From positions 62,001 to 126,000 of the forward strand of contig JANQQI010000087.1 in assembly GCA_028285085.1 (NCBI GenBank): a stretch of 64,000 bases of DNA. Direction: 5' to 3'. Below are positions 10,201-19,337 of the stretch, in pieces. Numbering within the stretch: the stretch's first letter is position 1; each line of letters begins with the position of its first letter. The notes below the pieces were generated by a model. The model was given only the letters and a program-made list of their open reading frames with translations. It did not search any database and was not told where the DNA came from. Source of the stretch: Saprospiraceae bacterium. GTDB lineage: Bacteria; Bacteroidota; Bacteroidia; Chitinophagales; Saprospiraceae. A program made the position numbers and the translations under genes.

Positions 10201-10426
10201 AGCAAGCATGAACTTCATCAGGCAGAGGCGGGAGTGTTACATGGCCCCTGCGGCTGTTTACTCAGACCGCTTAGTGTACCCCTGTAGACTTACAACTTGA
10301 GCTAGCTCAAGCTAAGCAATACCTCGCTTAGCCAGAACCTCATAGCTTTCAAGCATTTTTAGATATCAGAACCGGTCTAGAAATGGCCACTAAGATTAAC
10401 GGAAGAGTATTATTTGGCCATTGGGA

Positions 10427-10590
10427 TTAGTTAACCGACTTTCTGAATTCCAAAGGAGAGCGCTGGTTTGGGATTTGAAGAGCTTGCTGAAGGATTGCGA
10501 ATGCTCAAAGCCTAATCCATAGGCAATTTCGCTGATTGTGAGATGAGTTGTAGATAGTTTTTCTTTGGCTTTTTCAATCAATTTTTAGTG
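10427..10590 (-). pseudogene. AraC-family regulator C-terminal fragment, paralogous to 39147-40064
   Basis: LIEKAKEKLSTTHLTISEIAYGLGFEHSQSFSKLFKSQT, then a frameshift to SPLEFRKSVN*; compare LIEKAKIKLSTTDLSISEIAYGLGFEHPQSFSKLFKSKTQQTPMEFRISFN* in the intact gene. Confidence 0.8.
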
Positions 10591-10848
10591 AATATGATGC
10601 TGAGTACTTTGTTCTGTTAATACCCTGAATAGGATTGATGCTCTTGCTGAATGTTTTAAGAATTGTAAGTTACTTGCGGGCGGAATTAGCCTTGGTTGAT
10701 AACAGGTTTAGAGAAGTTGACAAGGATGAGTCGGCTCGTAAAAGTAGGTTTATCTTTCCCGAGGAGGTGGAAAGATCATATTACTGTGCTAAAATATTTT
10801 TTTGTACTCGTATCCAGAAGGGCAATAAAAAATTCGATTACCTTCTGT

Positions 10849-12048
10849 TTAATCCCCTACCCTCTTTAATAATTCCATACACATTCGTCCATTATGATAA
10901 GGGGCTTTCCAGGGGCCTGCTTTGTCTTGTTTTTGATTAACACAGCCATTGGCTAGTAAACTCCAATGCCATTCGCCATTTTGTTGATCTTGAATATGCG
11001 TCTTAGTAAAATTCCAAATATCGTAGGTAGTCTGCAAATATATGGGGTCCTCTTCTAATTGAAAGGCATTGAAGAATCCAACTATTGCCTCAGCCTGAGC
11101 CCACCAATGTTTTTCCCTATCAAGATGAGCCTTCGTTTTTTCATAATACACCCCACCGGATTCGTCAATTCCATTTTGGAGAACAGCCTTAGCCATTTTT
11201 AAAGCCACGTGTTTGACCTTGCTAATAATTTTTTCATTGCCTAAGACCTCCGCAGCTTCGTACAATAACCAACTGCATTCTATATCATGTCCGTAAGAAA
11301 TAGCCGGTGATTTCAATTGCCATTGTTCGTCAAAAAATAAATGCAAATGATAAGTGCCAGGGTCAATAAATTGACTTAAAAAGCATTCGATTAAATTCTG
11401 CAAAGCGGTACTAATTTCTTCCGTTGGATGCACTCGGAACAAATTAGTATAGGCTTCGAGAATGTGTAAATGCGAATTCATCGTTTTAGCTTCATTAGCA
11501 TCCTTTTCACTCAGCCGAAGATCGTCTAAAGGCTGCCAATCTCTCGTATATGCCTCAAAGTACCCATTATTCACTTTATCAAGACTATGCTGTTCGATGG
11601 CCTGAAATAAAGCGATCGCCAAATCCAAAGCTTTTTGTTTTTTCGTTAGTGCATAGTATTCCGAAAAAGCGTAAATGCCAAAAGCCTGAGCGTAAATTTG
11701 TTTTTTTGTTTGGGTAGGTTGCCCTTGAAAATTTAGCATCCAAAAAAGACCTCCATCTTCCTTATCGTAAAAAAACTGAACTATATATGCAAAGGCGCGA
11801 TGAGCAATCATTTCATACTGCTTATTTTCTGTCAAATTAGCGGCGGCGGCAAATGCCCATAATATTCGAGTATTTAAAACCACACCTTTATCTGCCTGAT
11901 CTTGCAACTGATTACCAGCATCAATTTTACCATAGAAACCTCCATTGACTTCATCTACCATATTCTTTGCCCACCACTGTAAGATGGCATCTAATTCCGT
12001 TTTCATTTCACGTTTTAATTCGGCTAGCAAGGCAGTATTCGTATTCAT
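10849..12048 (-). CDS. cellobiose/mannobiose 2-epimerase (AGE family)
   Basis: 399 aa; WWAKNMVDEVNGGFYG, DKGVVLNTRILWAFAAA, SYGHDIECSWLLYEAAE, EKHWWAQAEAIVGFFNA; located in the mannan locus. Confidence 0.88.
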   Translation of the reverse strand: MNTNTALLAELKREMKTELDAILQWWAKNMVDEVNGGFYGKIDAGNQLQDQADKGVVLNTRILWAFAAAANLTENKQYEMIAHRAFAYIVQFFYDKEDGGLFWMLNFQGQPTQTKKQIYAQAFGIYAFSEYYALTKKQKALDLAIALFQAIEQHSLDKVNNGYFEAYTRDWQPLDDLRLSEKDANEAKTMNSHLHILEAYTNLFRVHPTEEISTALQNLIECFLSQFIDPGTYHLHLFFDEQWQLKSPAISYGHDIECSWLLYEAAEVLGNEKIISKVKHVALKMAKAVLQNGIDESGGVYYEKTKAHLDREKHWWAQAEAIVGFFNAFQLEEDPIYLQTTYDIWNFTKTHIQDQQNGEWHWSLLANGCVNQKQDKAGPWKAPYHNGRMCMELLKRVGD

Positions 12049-12914
12049 TGATCTAAGATTTGAAGGGATAAGAGTCCTGTAAGATTTCCTTTTAAAACTG
12101 TAGCTACATCCTCATCGCTTTTATGTCCCAAGATGCCGAAAGGGCCATCGTATCCTTTCTCTAGGATCGCGTTTAACATCTTTTCTTCATAGTCCCCTTC
12201 CCCTATGGTAAAAATACTGGTATCTCCTTTTTTTACGCCACTTAGGTTTACCGCCCACAAATGTGGTATCATAGCATCACAAATCTCAGAAAAGCGATCC
12301 ACTTGAGAATAGGCATGATGGAAATTATAGATTAGTCCAAGTTCAATATCAGGCAAAGACTTAATAATTTTGATTTGATTTTCTGGTTCTCCAAACCAAT
12401 CGCCATGATTGTATAATCCAATTTTACAATTTAACGGCTTAACCCTTTGGCTTAGATAAGCAATCATTTCCTTTCCCTTCTCCACCGCCTGTTGTTCATC
12501 TAGTCCTGCGAAAAAATTAGCGTGAAAACTGACCCAGAGTTGCGTTTCTAAGCCTTCCGACTTCAAGGTCTTTAGGATCATTTCATTAGATGCATTCAAG
12601 TCTCCGACCTTGTCCCAATTATCGTCAATCCACATCCAAACCGCTCTTATGTTAATCCCCTTTTCTCTGGCCAGACGAATCTCTTTTGCCATTTCGGGTA
12701 AATGCTCTTTCCGCCAATCGTAAGCGTATTCATTAAGCCCCAAATCTAGGAGCATTTGTATTCTTTCCTCTGGCGTTCTTTGCTTGGCATCAAAAGGGAC
12801 GATACACCAAGCGTAGAGATTATCTAGCCGTATTACTCTTTCCGTATTTTCTTCAGAACAAGAGAAAAGGATAAAAGCTAAAAAAGAAGAAAGCAATAAT
12901 TTATTCAGTAGCAT
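12045..12914 (-). CDS. sugar phosphate isomerase/epimerase-like TIM barrel lipoprotein
   Basis: Lipobox MLLNKLLLSSFLAFILFSC; TIM-barrel-like segments (KIGLYNHGDWFGEPENQIKII, YNFHHAYSQVDRF). Confidence 0.65.
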   Translation of the reverse strand: MLLNKLLLSSFLAFILFSCSEENTERVIRLDNLYAWCIVPFDAKQRTPEERIQMLLDLGLNEYAYDWRKEHLPEMAKEIRLAREKGINIRAVWMWIDDNWDKVGDLNASNEMILKTLKSEGLETQLWVSFHANFFAGLDEQQAVEKGKEMIAYLSQRVKPLNCKIGLYNHGDWFGEPENQIKIIKSLPDIELGLIYNFHHAYSQVDRFSEICDAMIPHLWAVNLSGVKKGDTSIFTIGEGDYEEKMLNAILEKGYDGPFGILGHKSDEDVATVLKGNLTGLLSLQILDQ

Positions 12915-12915
12915 C

Positions 12916-14106
12916 CTACATGATTTTCAAATTCTTGCGGATCAGCTTTTTTCTGGTGAATACGCTTGCGGCCGAACGCAACCCATCTTCTGGCGTATTC
13001 ATCACATAATCCAGCAAAACTTCAACGCTAGAAGTAGCGACGTGCATCCTAGTATCGGACGAAGCATAATAAATGAATACTTCATTTTTTTCGTTGACAA
13101 TCCAGCCATTGCAAAACGCGACATTGGAGACATCACCCACACGTTCTGCTCCTTTGGGTGCTATAAAATGCCCGGAGGGCGCATGGGTAATGATCCAAGG
13201 CTTGGCCAAGTCGGTTAAAAACAAATACAAAACATAACGAAGTCCCGCTGCGGTATTGCGTACCCCATGGGCAAGGTGTAACCACCCTTTTTCTGTTTTT
13301 ATCGGCGCCGGTCCCTGACCATTTTTAATTTCTTTGATTGTATGATAAGCCTTATTGTCTATGATCACTTCCTCTTTGATTTCCGCATTTACCATGGATT
13401 CCGATAGCCCCCATCCGATTCCGCCTCCGGTTCCTACACTAATAAATCCATCCTGCGGACGTGTGTACAATCCATACTTACCGTCGATAAATTCAGGATG
13501 TAACACTACATTTCTTTGTTGCCCGGAGTAGGTGATTAAATCAGGCAGTCTTTCCCATTCGATTAAGTCTTTTGTCCTGGCAATGCCACATTGGGCTTCG
13601 GCAGCAGAAAGATCATTCGGGAAGTTTTCATCTTTTCGTTCGGTACAGAACAAGCCATAAATCCATCCATCCTCATGTTGGGTCAGACGCATATCATAAA
13701 CATTAGTATCGGGATGCTCTAATTCAGGCATCGTGATAGGATAATCCCAAAACCGGAAGTTATCTACGCCATTTTGGCTTTCAGCAATGGCAAAAAAGGA
13801 TTTTCGATCATCTCCTTCAACTCTCACCGCCAAGATATATTTCCCTTGCCAAAGCATCGCTCCGGCATTAAAGGTGGCATTTATGCCTTGTCTTTCCAGA
13901 AGATGAGGATTGCTCTTTTCATCCAAGTCATACCGCCAATAAACAGGGGTATGCGCGGCCGTAAGGATTGGATTTTTCCAGCGATGGTAGACACCGTTTC
14001 CCCATGGCTGAGGCGCATTCTTTTTTTGTATCAGGGCTTCATGATTATTTAATAAGCGGTTTACTTTTTCTTTGAAAGGCACCACTGTCGTTTGGTTCGT
14101 GATCAT
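12916..14106 (-). CDS. GH130 4-O-beta-D-mannosyl-D-glucose phosphorylase
   Basis: 396 aa; NAGAMLWQGKYILAVRVEGDDRKSFFAIAESQNG, VYDMRLTQHEDGWIYG, GGIGWGLSES, GPAPIKTEKGWLHLAHGVR. Confidence 0.88.
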   Translation of the reverse strand: MITNQTTVVPFKEKVNRLLNNHEALIQKKNAPQPWGNGVYHRWKNPILTAAHTPVYWRYDLDEKSNPHLLERQGINATFNAGAMLWQGKYILAVRVEGDDRKSFFAIAESQNGVDNFRFWDYPITMPELEHPDTNVYDMRLTQHEDGWIYGLFCTERKDENFPNDLSAAEAQCGIARTKDLIEWERLPDLITYSGQQRNVVLHPEFIDGKYGLYTRPQDGFISVGTGGGIGWGLSESMVNAEIKEEVIIDNKAYHTIKEIKNGQGPAPIKTEKGWLHLAHGVRNTAAGLRYVLYLFLTDLAKPWIITHAPSGHFIAPKGAERVGDVSNVAFCNGWIVNEKNEVFIYYASSDTRMHVATSSVEVLLDYVMNTPEDGLRSAASVFTRKKLIRKNLKIM

Positions 14107-14125
14107 GCTACGGATTTATCTTAGA

Positions 14126-14629
14126 TTAAACAGAAGTATTTCGTTTAAAATCATCTTGCAATCGGACGATATCAAATTCATCTGATGGCCAGGAAGGATT
14201 GGTATGCATCCAGATTTCTGCAATGATTCCCCAATCGTCTAGTCCTACCAACCTATGCCGCTCTTTTAAATCAAAAGAAAGCGTATCGCCTGCTTCATAA
14301 ATTTTCATTGGTGGTTCCTCGTCACTCCTACTTCTAACTATTCCCACTTTCCCATCTACTACTTTCCAGATTTCTTTTCTGCGAAAATGATATTGCCAAG
14401 ACAATCTTTTCCCGGGAGCTACCAATAAGATTTTAGGACTAATTTTTTGTCCATTAAAAATTTGATCCACAGGTATTTCGGGAAAGTACGTATCGACAAA
14501 CCGAGCAGCAGAATTTTCATCAATCACCCAAAATCCACCCCAAGGCTTTTTCAAATCTTTCCTGGCAAACGTGAATCCTTTTTTAAAAAGATCTTTTTCA
14601 ATATTTTTAAAAACCAAACTCTTGTCCAT
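14126..14629 (-). CDS. cupin-type phosphomannose isomerase-like protein
   Basis: 167 aa; KPWGGFWVI, LLVAPGKRLSWQYHFRRKEIWKVVDGKVGI, YEAGDTLSFDLKERHRL. Confidence 0.7.
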   Translation of the reverse strand: MDKSLVFKNIEKDLFKKGFTFARKDLKKPWGGFWVIDENSAARFVDTYFPEIPVDQIFNGQKISPKILLVAPGKRLSWQYHFRRKEIWKVVDGKVGIVRSRSDEEPPMKIYEAGDTLSFDLKERHRLVGLDDWGIIAEIWMHTNPSWPSDEFDIVRLQDDFKRNTSV

Positions 14630-14630
14630 G

Positions 14631-16469
14631 TTAAATATTTTCAGTTTTTAAATCAGCAGGATAATCTTCCATTTTATCGTACCAATTATATTTTAGGATT
14701 AAGGTGCAAACAGCTACTACAATCAGGCTAATAAAAAATTTATCCCAATGTTGGATGACCATAAATATTGGGCTGGCGGTAATGCCGGTTTGCCAGATGA
14801 GTCCAATCGCCACATTAAACATATCCCTTCCAAAGGCATTATTCTTTTCAATACCTGGATGTTCTAATTTTAATTTATCGTGTATCGGTTTCCAAAATCC
14901 CCAGGGTCTGGTTTTTAAATAGAATTTTTTTAGCACCTCTTCATCATCTGGTTGGGAAAAATAACTACCAAGAAGACATCCTATAAAAGAGATCGTTAAA
15001 TTAATAGGGAAAGCCTCTAAGGCCGTAAAATCAGGAAGCGCATAAGGTAAGATCATGGCGGCCATAATGCCTCCCACCATTCCCCAGAAATAACCGAAGC
15101 CATTAAATCGCCACCAATACCATTTTAGTAAATTAGCCGCGGTATATCCACCATAAAGTGCCGCGACCAACCAATCAATAATACTATTCAATGAGCCGAG
15201 TAGAAAAGCAAATAGCGTCCCGACAATGACTACGGCCAGCGAACTCAGATAACTCATCCATACATACTGCTGGTCCGATGCATTAGGATTGATAAATCTT
15301 TTGTAGATATCATTGACAATATAAGCTGGTGCAGCATTAACAGAAGCGGCAAAAGAGGACATAAACGCTGCCAAAAGTCCTGCAATCAAGAGCCCCATTA
15401 GGCCTATTGGAACAAAGTTTTTTATCGCAAATGGCAAAATTTGTTCAAAGTCCAAATTTTCGCCCATTAAGTTAAGTTCGTCGCTAAAAAAAACTAAAGC
15501 CAAAATGGTTAATCCCGCAATCATCATATACCGTGGGAAAAGGAGTACCACATTGACCAGTCCACTCATCTTTGCGGCATCCTTAGGACTGCGAGTCGAT
15601 AAAACGCGTTGCATATCGTAATTGGGAGCAGGGCCGGCCATACTCTGCAAGATGCCTTTTAATAAAATCATCATAAAAAATATAGAAAATAGCTCCCAGC
15701 CATCCTCCGCTATTTTTGTATTTGCCGCATCCAATATTCCGGTCCAGTCCATATTGAGCTTCCAACCAAAGAAGATATTATCCCAATCATGAGGAATAAA
15801 ATCCGCTAATAATTCCGGCGAAACCTTATTCATCGCAATGACTCCAATAGCTATACTCGCTATCGTCATTATTATGTATTGGAGGACTTCGGTGAAAACG
15901 ACACTGTACATTCCTCCTTTGATGACATAAATCGTGGTGAGTCCGGTGAAAATAAATCCATAAAGCATTTCATTGGTAAAGGGGTCGGCAGATAATTTGA
16001 ACGGTAAAAAAACAGCTGCAAATTTTCCAATACCAACGAAGCCGTAGGCGACGTAAGTAATCACCACTACAATGGCAAATACGACTACGATAATATGAGA
16101 AAGTCGTGCCCCCAGTCCTTCACCAAAACGAAATTTTATCCACTCTGCCCCAGTCATCACTCCCGATCGCCTTAGCCAAATGGATAGGAAGATCATCATG
16201 AAAATTTGATTGAAAACAGGCCAAAGCCAGGGAATCCAAACACTTTTTAAGCCATAAACAAATAAGAGCATGACCATCCACATCGTACCACTAATATCGA
16301 ACATGCCGGAGGCATTGGAAAGTCCAAGGTATTGCCACTTAATCTCATTTCCTCCCAGGAAATAGTTCTTAATATTCTTAGAAGCTCGCTTTGAAATCCA
16401 AAACCCGATTCCTATCGTTACTATTAAGTATATACCAATAATAATGATATCCAGTAGATGTAAATCCAT
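14631..16469 (-). CDS. sodium:solute symporter (SSS family)
   Basis: 612 aa polytopic; YFLGGNEIKWQYLGLSNASGMFDISGTMW, LLIAGLLAAFMSSFAASVNAAPAYIVNDIYKRF. Confidence 0.88.
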   Translation of the reverse strand: MDLHLLDIIIIGIYLIVTIGIGFWISKRASKNIKNYFLGGNEIKWQYLGLSNASGMFDISGTMWMVMLLFVYGLKSVWIPWLWPVFNQIFMMIFLSIWLRRSGVMTGAEWIKFRFGEGLGARLSHIIVVVFAIVVVITYVAYGFVGIGKFAAVFLPFKLSADPFTNEMLYGFIFTGLTTIYVIKGGMYSVVFTEVLQYIIMTIASIAIGVIAMNKVSPELLADFIPHDWDNIFFGWKLNMDWTGILDAANTKIAEDGWELFSIFFMMILLKGILQSMAGPAPNYDMQRVLSTRSPKDAAKMSGLVNVVLLFPRYMMIAGLTILALVFFSDELNLMGENLDFEQILPFAIKNFVPIGLMGLLIAGLLAAFMSSFAASVNAAPAYIVNDIYKRFINPNASDQQYVWMSYLSSLAVVIVGTLFAFLLGSLNSIIDWLVAALYGGYTAANLLKWYWWRFNGFGYFWGMVGGIMAAMILPYALPDFTALEAFPINLTISFIGCLLGSYFSQPDDEEVLKKFYLKTRPWGFWKPIHDKLKLEHPGIEKNNAFGRDMFNVAIGLIWQTGITASPIFMVIQHWDKFFISLIVVAVCTLILKYNWYDKMEDYPADLKTENI

Positions 16470-16489
16470 TTGTAATCTAAAAAATAGCG

Positions 16490-17635
16490 TTATTTAATTT
16501 TGTACACAGCAGGCAAGTCTTCACTAAATAATATCATTGGATCTTTGCTAAATTCAATGAAATCCGGTGCGCTTTTGTGGTTAGGATACGGAGCATAGTG
16601 ATGCGTAGGTCGGGCATTTCTCCATACGAGCATCCAGGCAATTTTAGAAGCTAGCGTATCTGATTTAATATTTTTAAGCACTTTTTCTGTCCACCATTTA
16701 TGATGCGGAATAGCTTCGTGTCCGGTTTCAGTAAGTGCGGCTATTTTCCCCTTTTCTTCTGCCAGTTCCACAATCATTCTCAGTCTTTTAATTAAATCTT
16801 CAATATTTCCGCTTTCTCCTACATCGTGATAATCATCGAATCCAAGAATGTCTACATATTCATCCCCCGGATAGCATTCCAAATAATGAGCTTTGTCCAG
16901 AAAAATATCGGGAGAGTAGGCGTATAAGATATTATGCAGTCCTTTTTCATCACGCAGGTATTCTACGGTAAATCTCCACAAGGCTTTATACTGATCGGGG
17001 GTACAGTGTCCCTTACCCCACCAAAACCAATGACCGGTATGTTCGTGAAAAGGTCGAAAAATGATCGGTATATCTTTTTTAAAAATAAAGCCAACTCTCA
17101 GGCTTTTTACAAATTCAGCGAACAAATCCAGTTTAGCCAAATAAGCCTGATGCTTTGCGCCATCTGGTAAAATCGTACTCACCACGTTTTCTCCAATATC
17201 CCAAGATGAACCGCCATGAAAGTTATCAAGATGCCAACTCACCGTATTTATTCCCCCCATTTTATATACCTCTTTCATCCAATTTCTCATATGCTTGAAA
17301 TCTACACTATCAATATTGTGTTTGTATTTTCCAAGCTTGCTCATATCCCAGCCGTAGACTGCAGGATACTTTCCACAGACATCCTTCACATCAGATTTCT
17401 TCTTGTGCCAGTCATCCCATTCTACACCGTAAGCCAGGGCATCTTGATGACCAAAGAGGATATGATCTTTAGCCAATTTTTGTAAATTAACGAATAAGGC
17501 TTTGGTCGCTTTGGTTGCGTTTTTGTCGACTGTTTTGATGGTTTCATATTTGATGTTAGGTATCTCCGAGATGGACAACATGAACATAATGCCAATAGCT
17601 GCCAATAGGTACTTGAGTACGCTGCGATATTTCAT
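16490..17635 (-). CDS. GH26 endo-beta-mannanase
   Basis: 381 aa; GHQDALAYGVEW, PIIFRPFHEHTGHWFWWGK (acid/base Glu), GKIAALTETGHE (nucleophile Glu). Confidence 0.9.
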   Translation of the reverse strand: MKYRSVLKYLLAAIGIMFMLSISEIPNIKYETIKTVDKNATKATKALFVNLQKLAKDHILFGHQDALAYGVEWDDWHKKKSDVKDVCGKYPAVYGWDMSKLGKYKHNIDSVDFKHMRNWMKEVYKMGGINTVSWHLDNFHGGSSWDIGENVVSTILPDGAKHQAYLAKLDLFAEFVKSLRVGFIFKKDIPIIFRPFHEHTGHWFWWGKGHCTPDQYKALWRFTVEYLRDEKGLHNILYAYSPDIFLDKAHYLECYPGDEYVDILGFDDYHDVGESGNIEDLIKRLRMIVELAEEKGKIAALTETGHEAIPHHKWWTEKVLKNIKSDTLASKIAWMLVWRNARPTHHYAPYPNHKSAPDFIEFSKDPMILFSEDLPAVYKIK

Positions 17636-17679
17636 ATTCCGTTTTAATTAATGAACTGATTTAAACAATTGATGAACTG

Positions 17680-19272
17680 TTACCATCCAGGATTATTCTC
17701 ATTAATTAAGGCATTGGCTGCTATTTCTGAAGAAGCGATCGGAAATAACTTTTGGTATTCCAGGCGAGAACGGTTGGCTGCTTCCATCGTTTCTATCCAA
17801 ATGCCCCAACGGATCAAATCCCATCGTCTTTGAAACTCTCCGTATAGTTCATATCTGCGCTCGTCTCTCACGGCCTGTCTAAAATCATCTTGACTTAAAC
17901 TTGCATCCAGTTCCTCTAAACCGGCTCTTTGCCGGACTTCGTTGATGGCATCAAATGCAGTCCCCGTAGGACCATTCGCTTCATTTTCGGCCTCCGCCAA
18001 TAGCAAAAGGACATCAGCATATCGCAGAATTATTGGGTTTGAACCGTTTTCATCTTTTACCTGAGAGGTTTCATCAATGTATTTTTTGATATAAAGTCGG
18101 GGCGTTCCTCTCACAATACTGCCATCCGAAAGCTCATATCGGTTGGTACCGTATCGCCCAAAACCATTATCAAAAACATCTTCAGAAACAATCCCTACGA
18201 CATCTTGCGGCAAGGTTCTAAAATTGTAAAATTCATCCCCATTTAAATCTGTCCAATGATCAAAAAGGGCCGTGCCGAATTCAACTCTTTTATCCCCATC
18301 TTCGAAAGTGCTATAAAAATCTTCTCGTAACGAAATGGCGCCGATACCACCTCCTCCAGCAAATCCGGTATTCCCCGGGATATAAAACCGCGGCAGTTCT
18401 GGTCCTTCGTTTGGAGCTTGTGTCGCTTGGATAGAAAATAGTATTTCTGTTCCGGCATCCTGAGAAGCTTGATTAAAATTATCCATGTAATTGCTCTCTA
18501 ATGAAGGATAGCCCGTATTACTATAATCGATTACCTTTTGAGCTGCGGTAATGGCGTTATTGTAAAAACTCATATCGCCAACTTCGGCTCCTGCCAGATG
18601 CATGTAAACTTTGGCTTGTAGGCCAAAAGCCGCAGGTGCTGTTGGTCGGCCACGGTCGGCATCCGAATAATCCCCTGATAAATAATCTGCAGGTAACAAG
18701 TCACCGGCGATCTGAAGATCATTAGCGGCTTGCATGAAAACATCCTTCACCGGTGATCTGACTATGTCAGGAGAATCTACGGCGGGATCAAAAGATTTTG
18801 TTCTGATGGGCGCATCTCCAAACCAACGACCTATTTCAAAATAGCAATAAGCTCTCAAGAAATAGGCTTGCCCTAAGACTGCATTCTTCACGTCTTCATC
18901 CAAAAAATCTAAATCCGAAACCCGATCAATGACATTATTGGCTCGGTTGATCACTTGATAAAAACCGGCCCATGGCCGCTCGATATACCAAGTGCCGTTT
19001 TGATTGCCGGTATATCCTCCGGCTACCCAATCCTGGCCGAGCATATCATCATTTTCCAAAGCAATCGGAATCCAGGAGGGTTGTACCCATAGTTCCCAGG
19101 TCATTAAGGCATCGTACATCCCATTGGCTGCTGCTTTTACTTCATTGGCATTGGAATAATAATCTTTAGGTGCCTGAAAAGTAAAAACCTCTTCATCTAA
19201 AAAGTCTTTTTGACACGAAGGAAGAATAAATAGGAGGACGGGGATTAATAGGAATAATTTATTTTTCATCAT
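17680..19272 (-). CDS. SusD/RagB-family nutrient-binding lipoprotein
   Basis: 530 aa; lipobox LFILPSCQ; LGQAYFLRAYCYFEIGRWFGDAPI; ILRYADVLLLLAEAENEANG; RRYELYGEFQRRWDLIRWG. Confidence 0.95.
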   Translation of the reverse strand: MMKNKLFLLIPVLLFILPSCQKDFLDEEVFTFQAPKDYYSNANEVKAAANGMYDALMTWELWVQPSWIPIALENDDMLGQDWVAGGYTGNQNGTWYIERPWAGFYQVINRANNVIDRVSDLDFLDEDVKNAVLGQAYFLRAYCYFEIGRWFGDAPIRTKSFDPAVDSPDIVRSPVKDVFMQAANDLQIAGDLLPADYLSGDYSDADRGRPTAPAAFGLQAKVYMHLAGAEVGDMSFYNNAITAAQKVIDYSNTGYPSLESNYMDNFNQASQDAGTEILFSIQATQAPNEGPELPRFYIPGNTGFAGGGGIGAISLREDFYSTFEDGDKRVEFGTALFDHWTDLNGDEFYNFRTLPQDVVGIVSEDVFDNGFGRYGTNRYELSDGSIVRGTPRLYIKKYIDETSQVKDENGSNPIILRYADVLLLLAEAENEANGPTGTAFDAINEVRQRAGLEELDASLSQDDFRQAVRDERRYELYGEFQRRWDLIRWGIWIETMEAANRSRLEYQKLFPIASSEIAANALINENNPGW

Positions 19273-19337
19273 TATTGATTTTTAGAGTGGGTAAGTGACG
19301 CTTACAGTCCAATTAATAATTTCCGAACATGCTGCAC

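Noticed and set aside
9590-10400. Functional IS110 element
   Set aside because: Only two disconnected transposase segments with stops between them; treated as a relic.
10635-10940. 101-aa plus-strand ORF
   Set aside because: Overlaps the 3' end of the well-supported epimerase and does not resemble any family I know.
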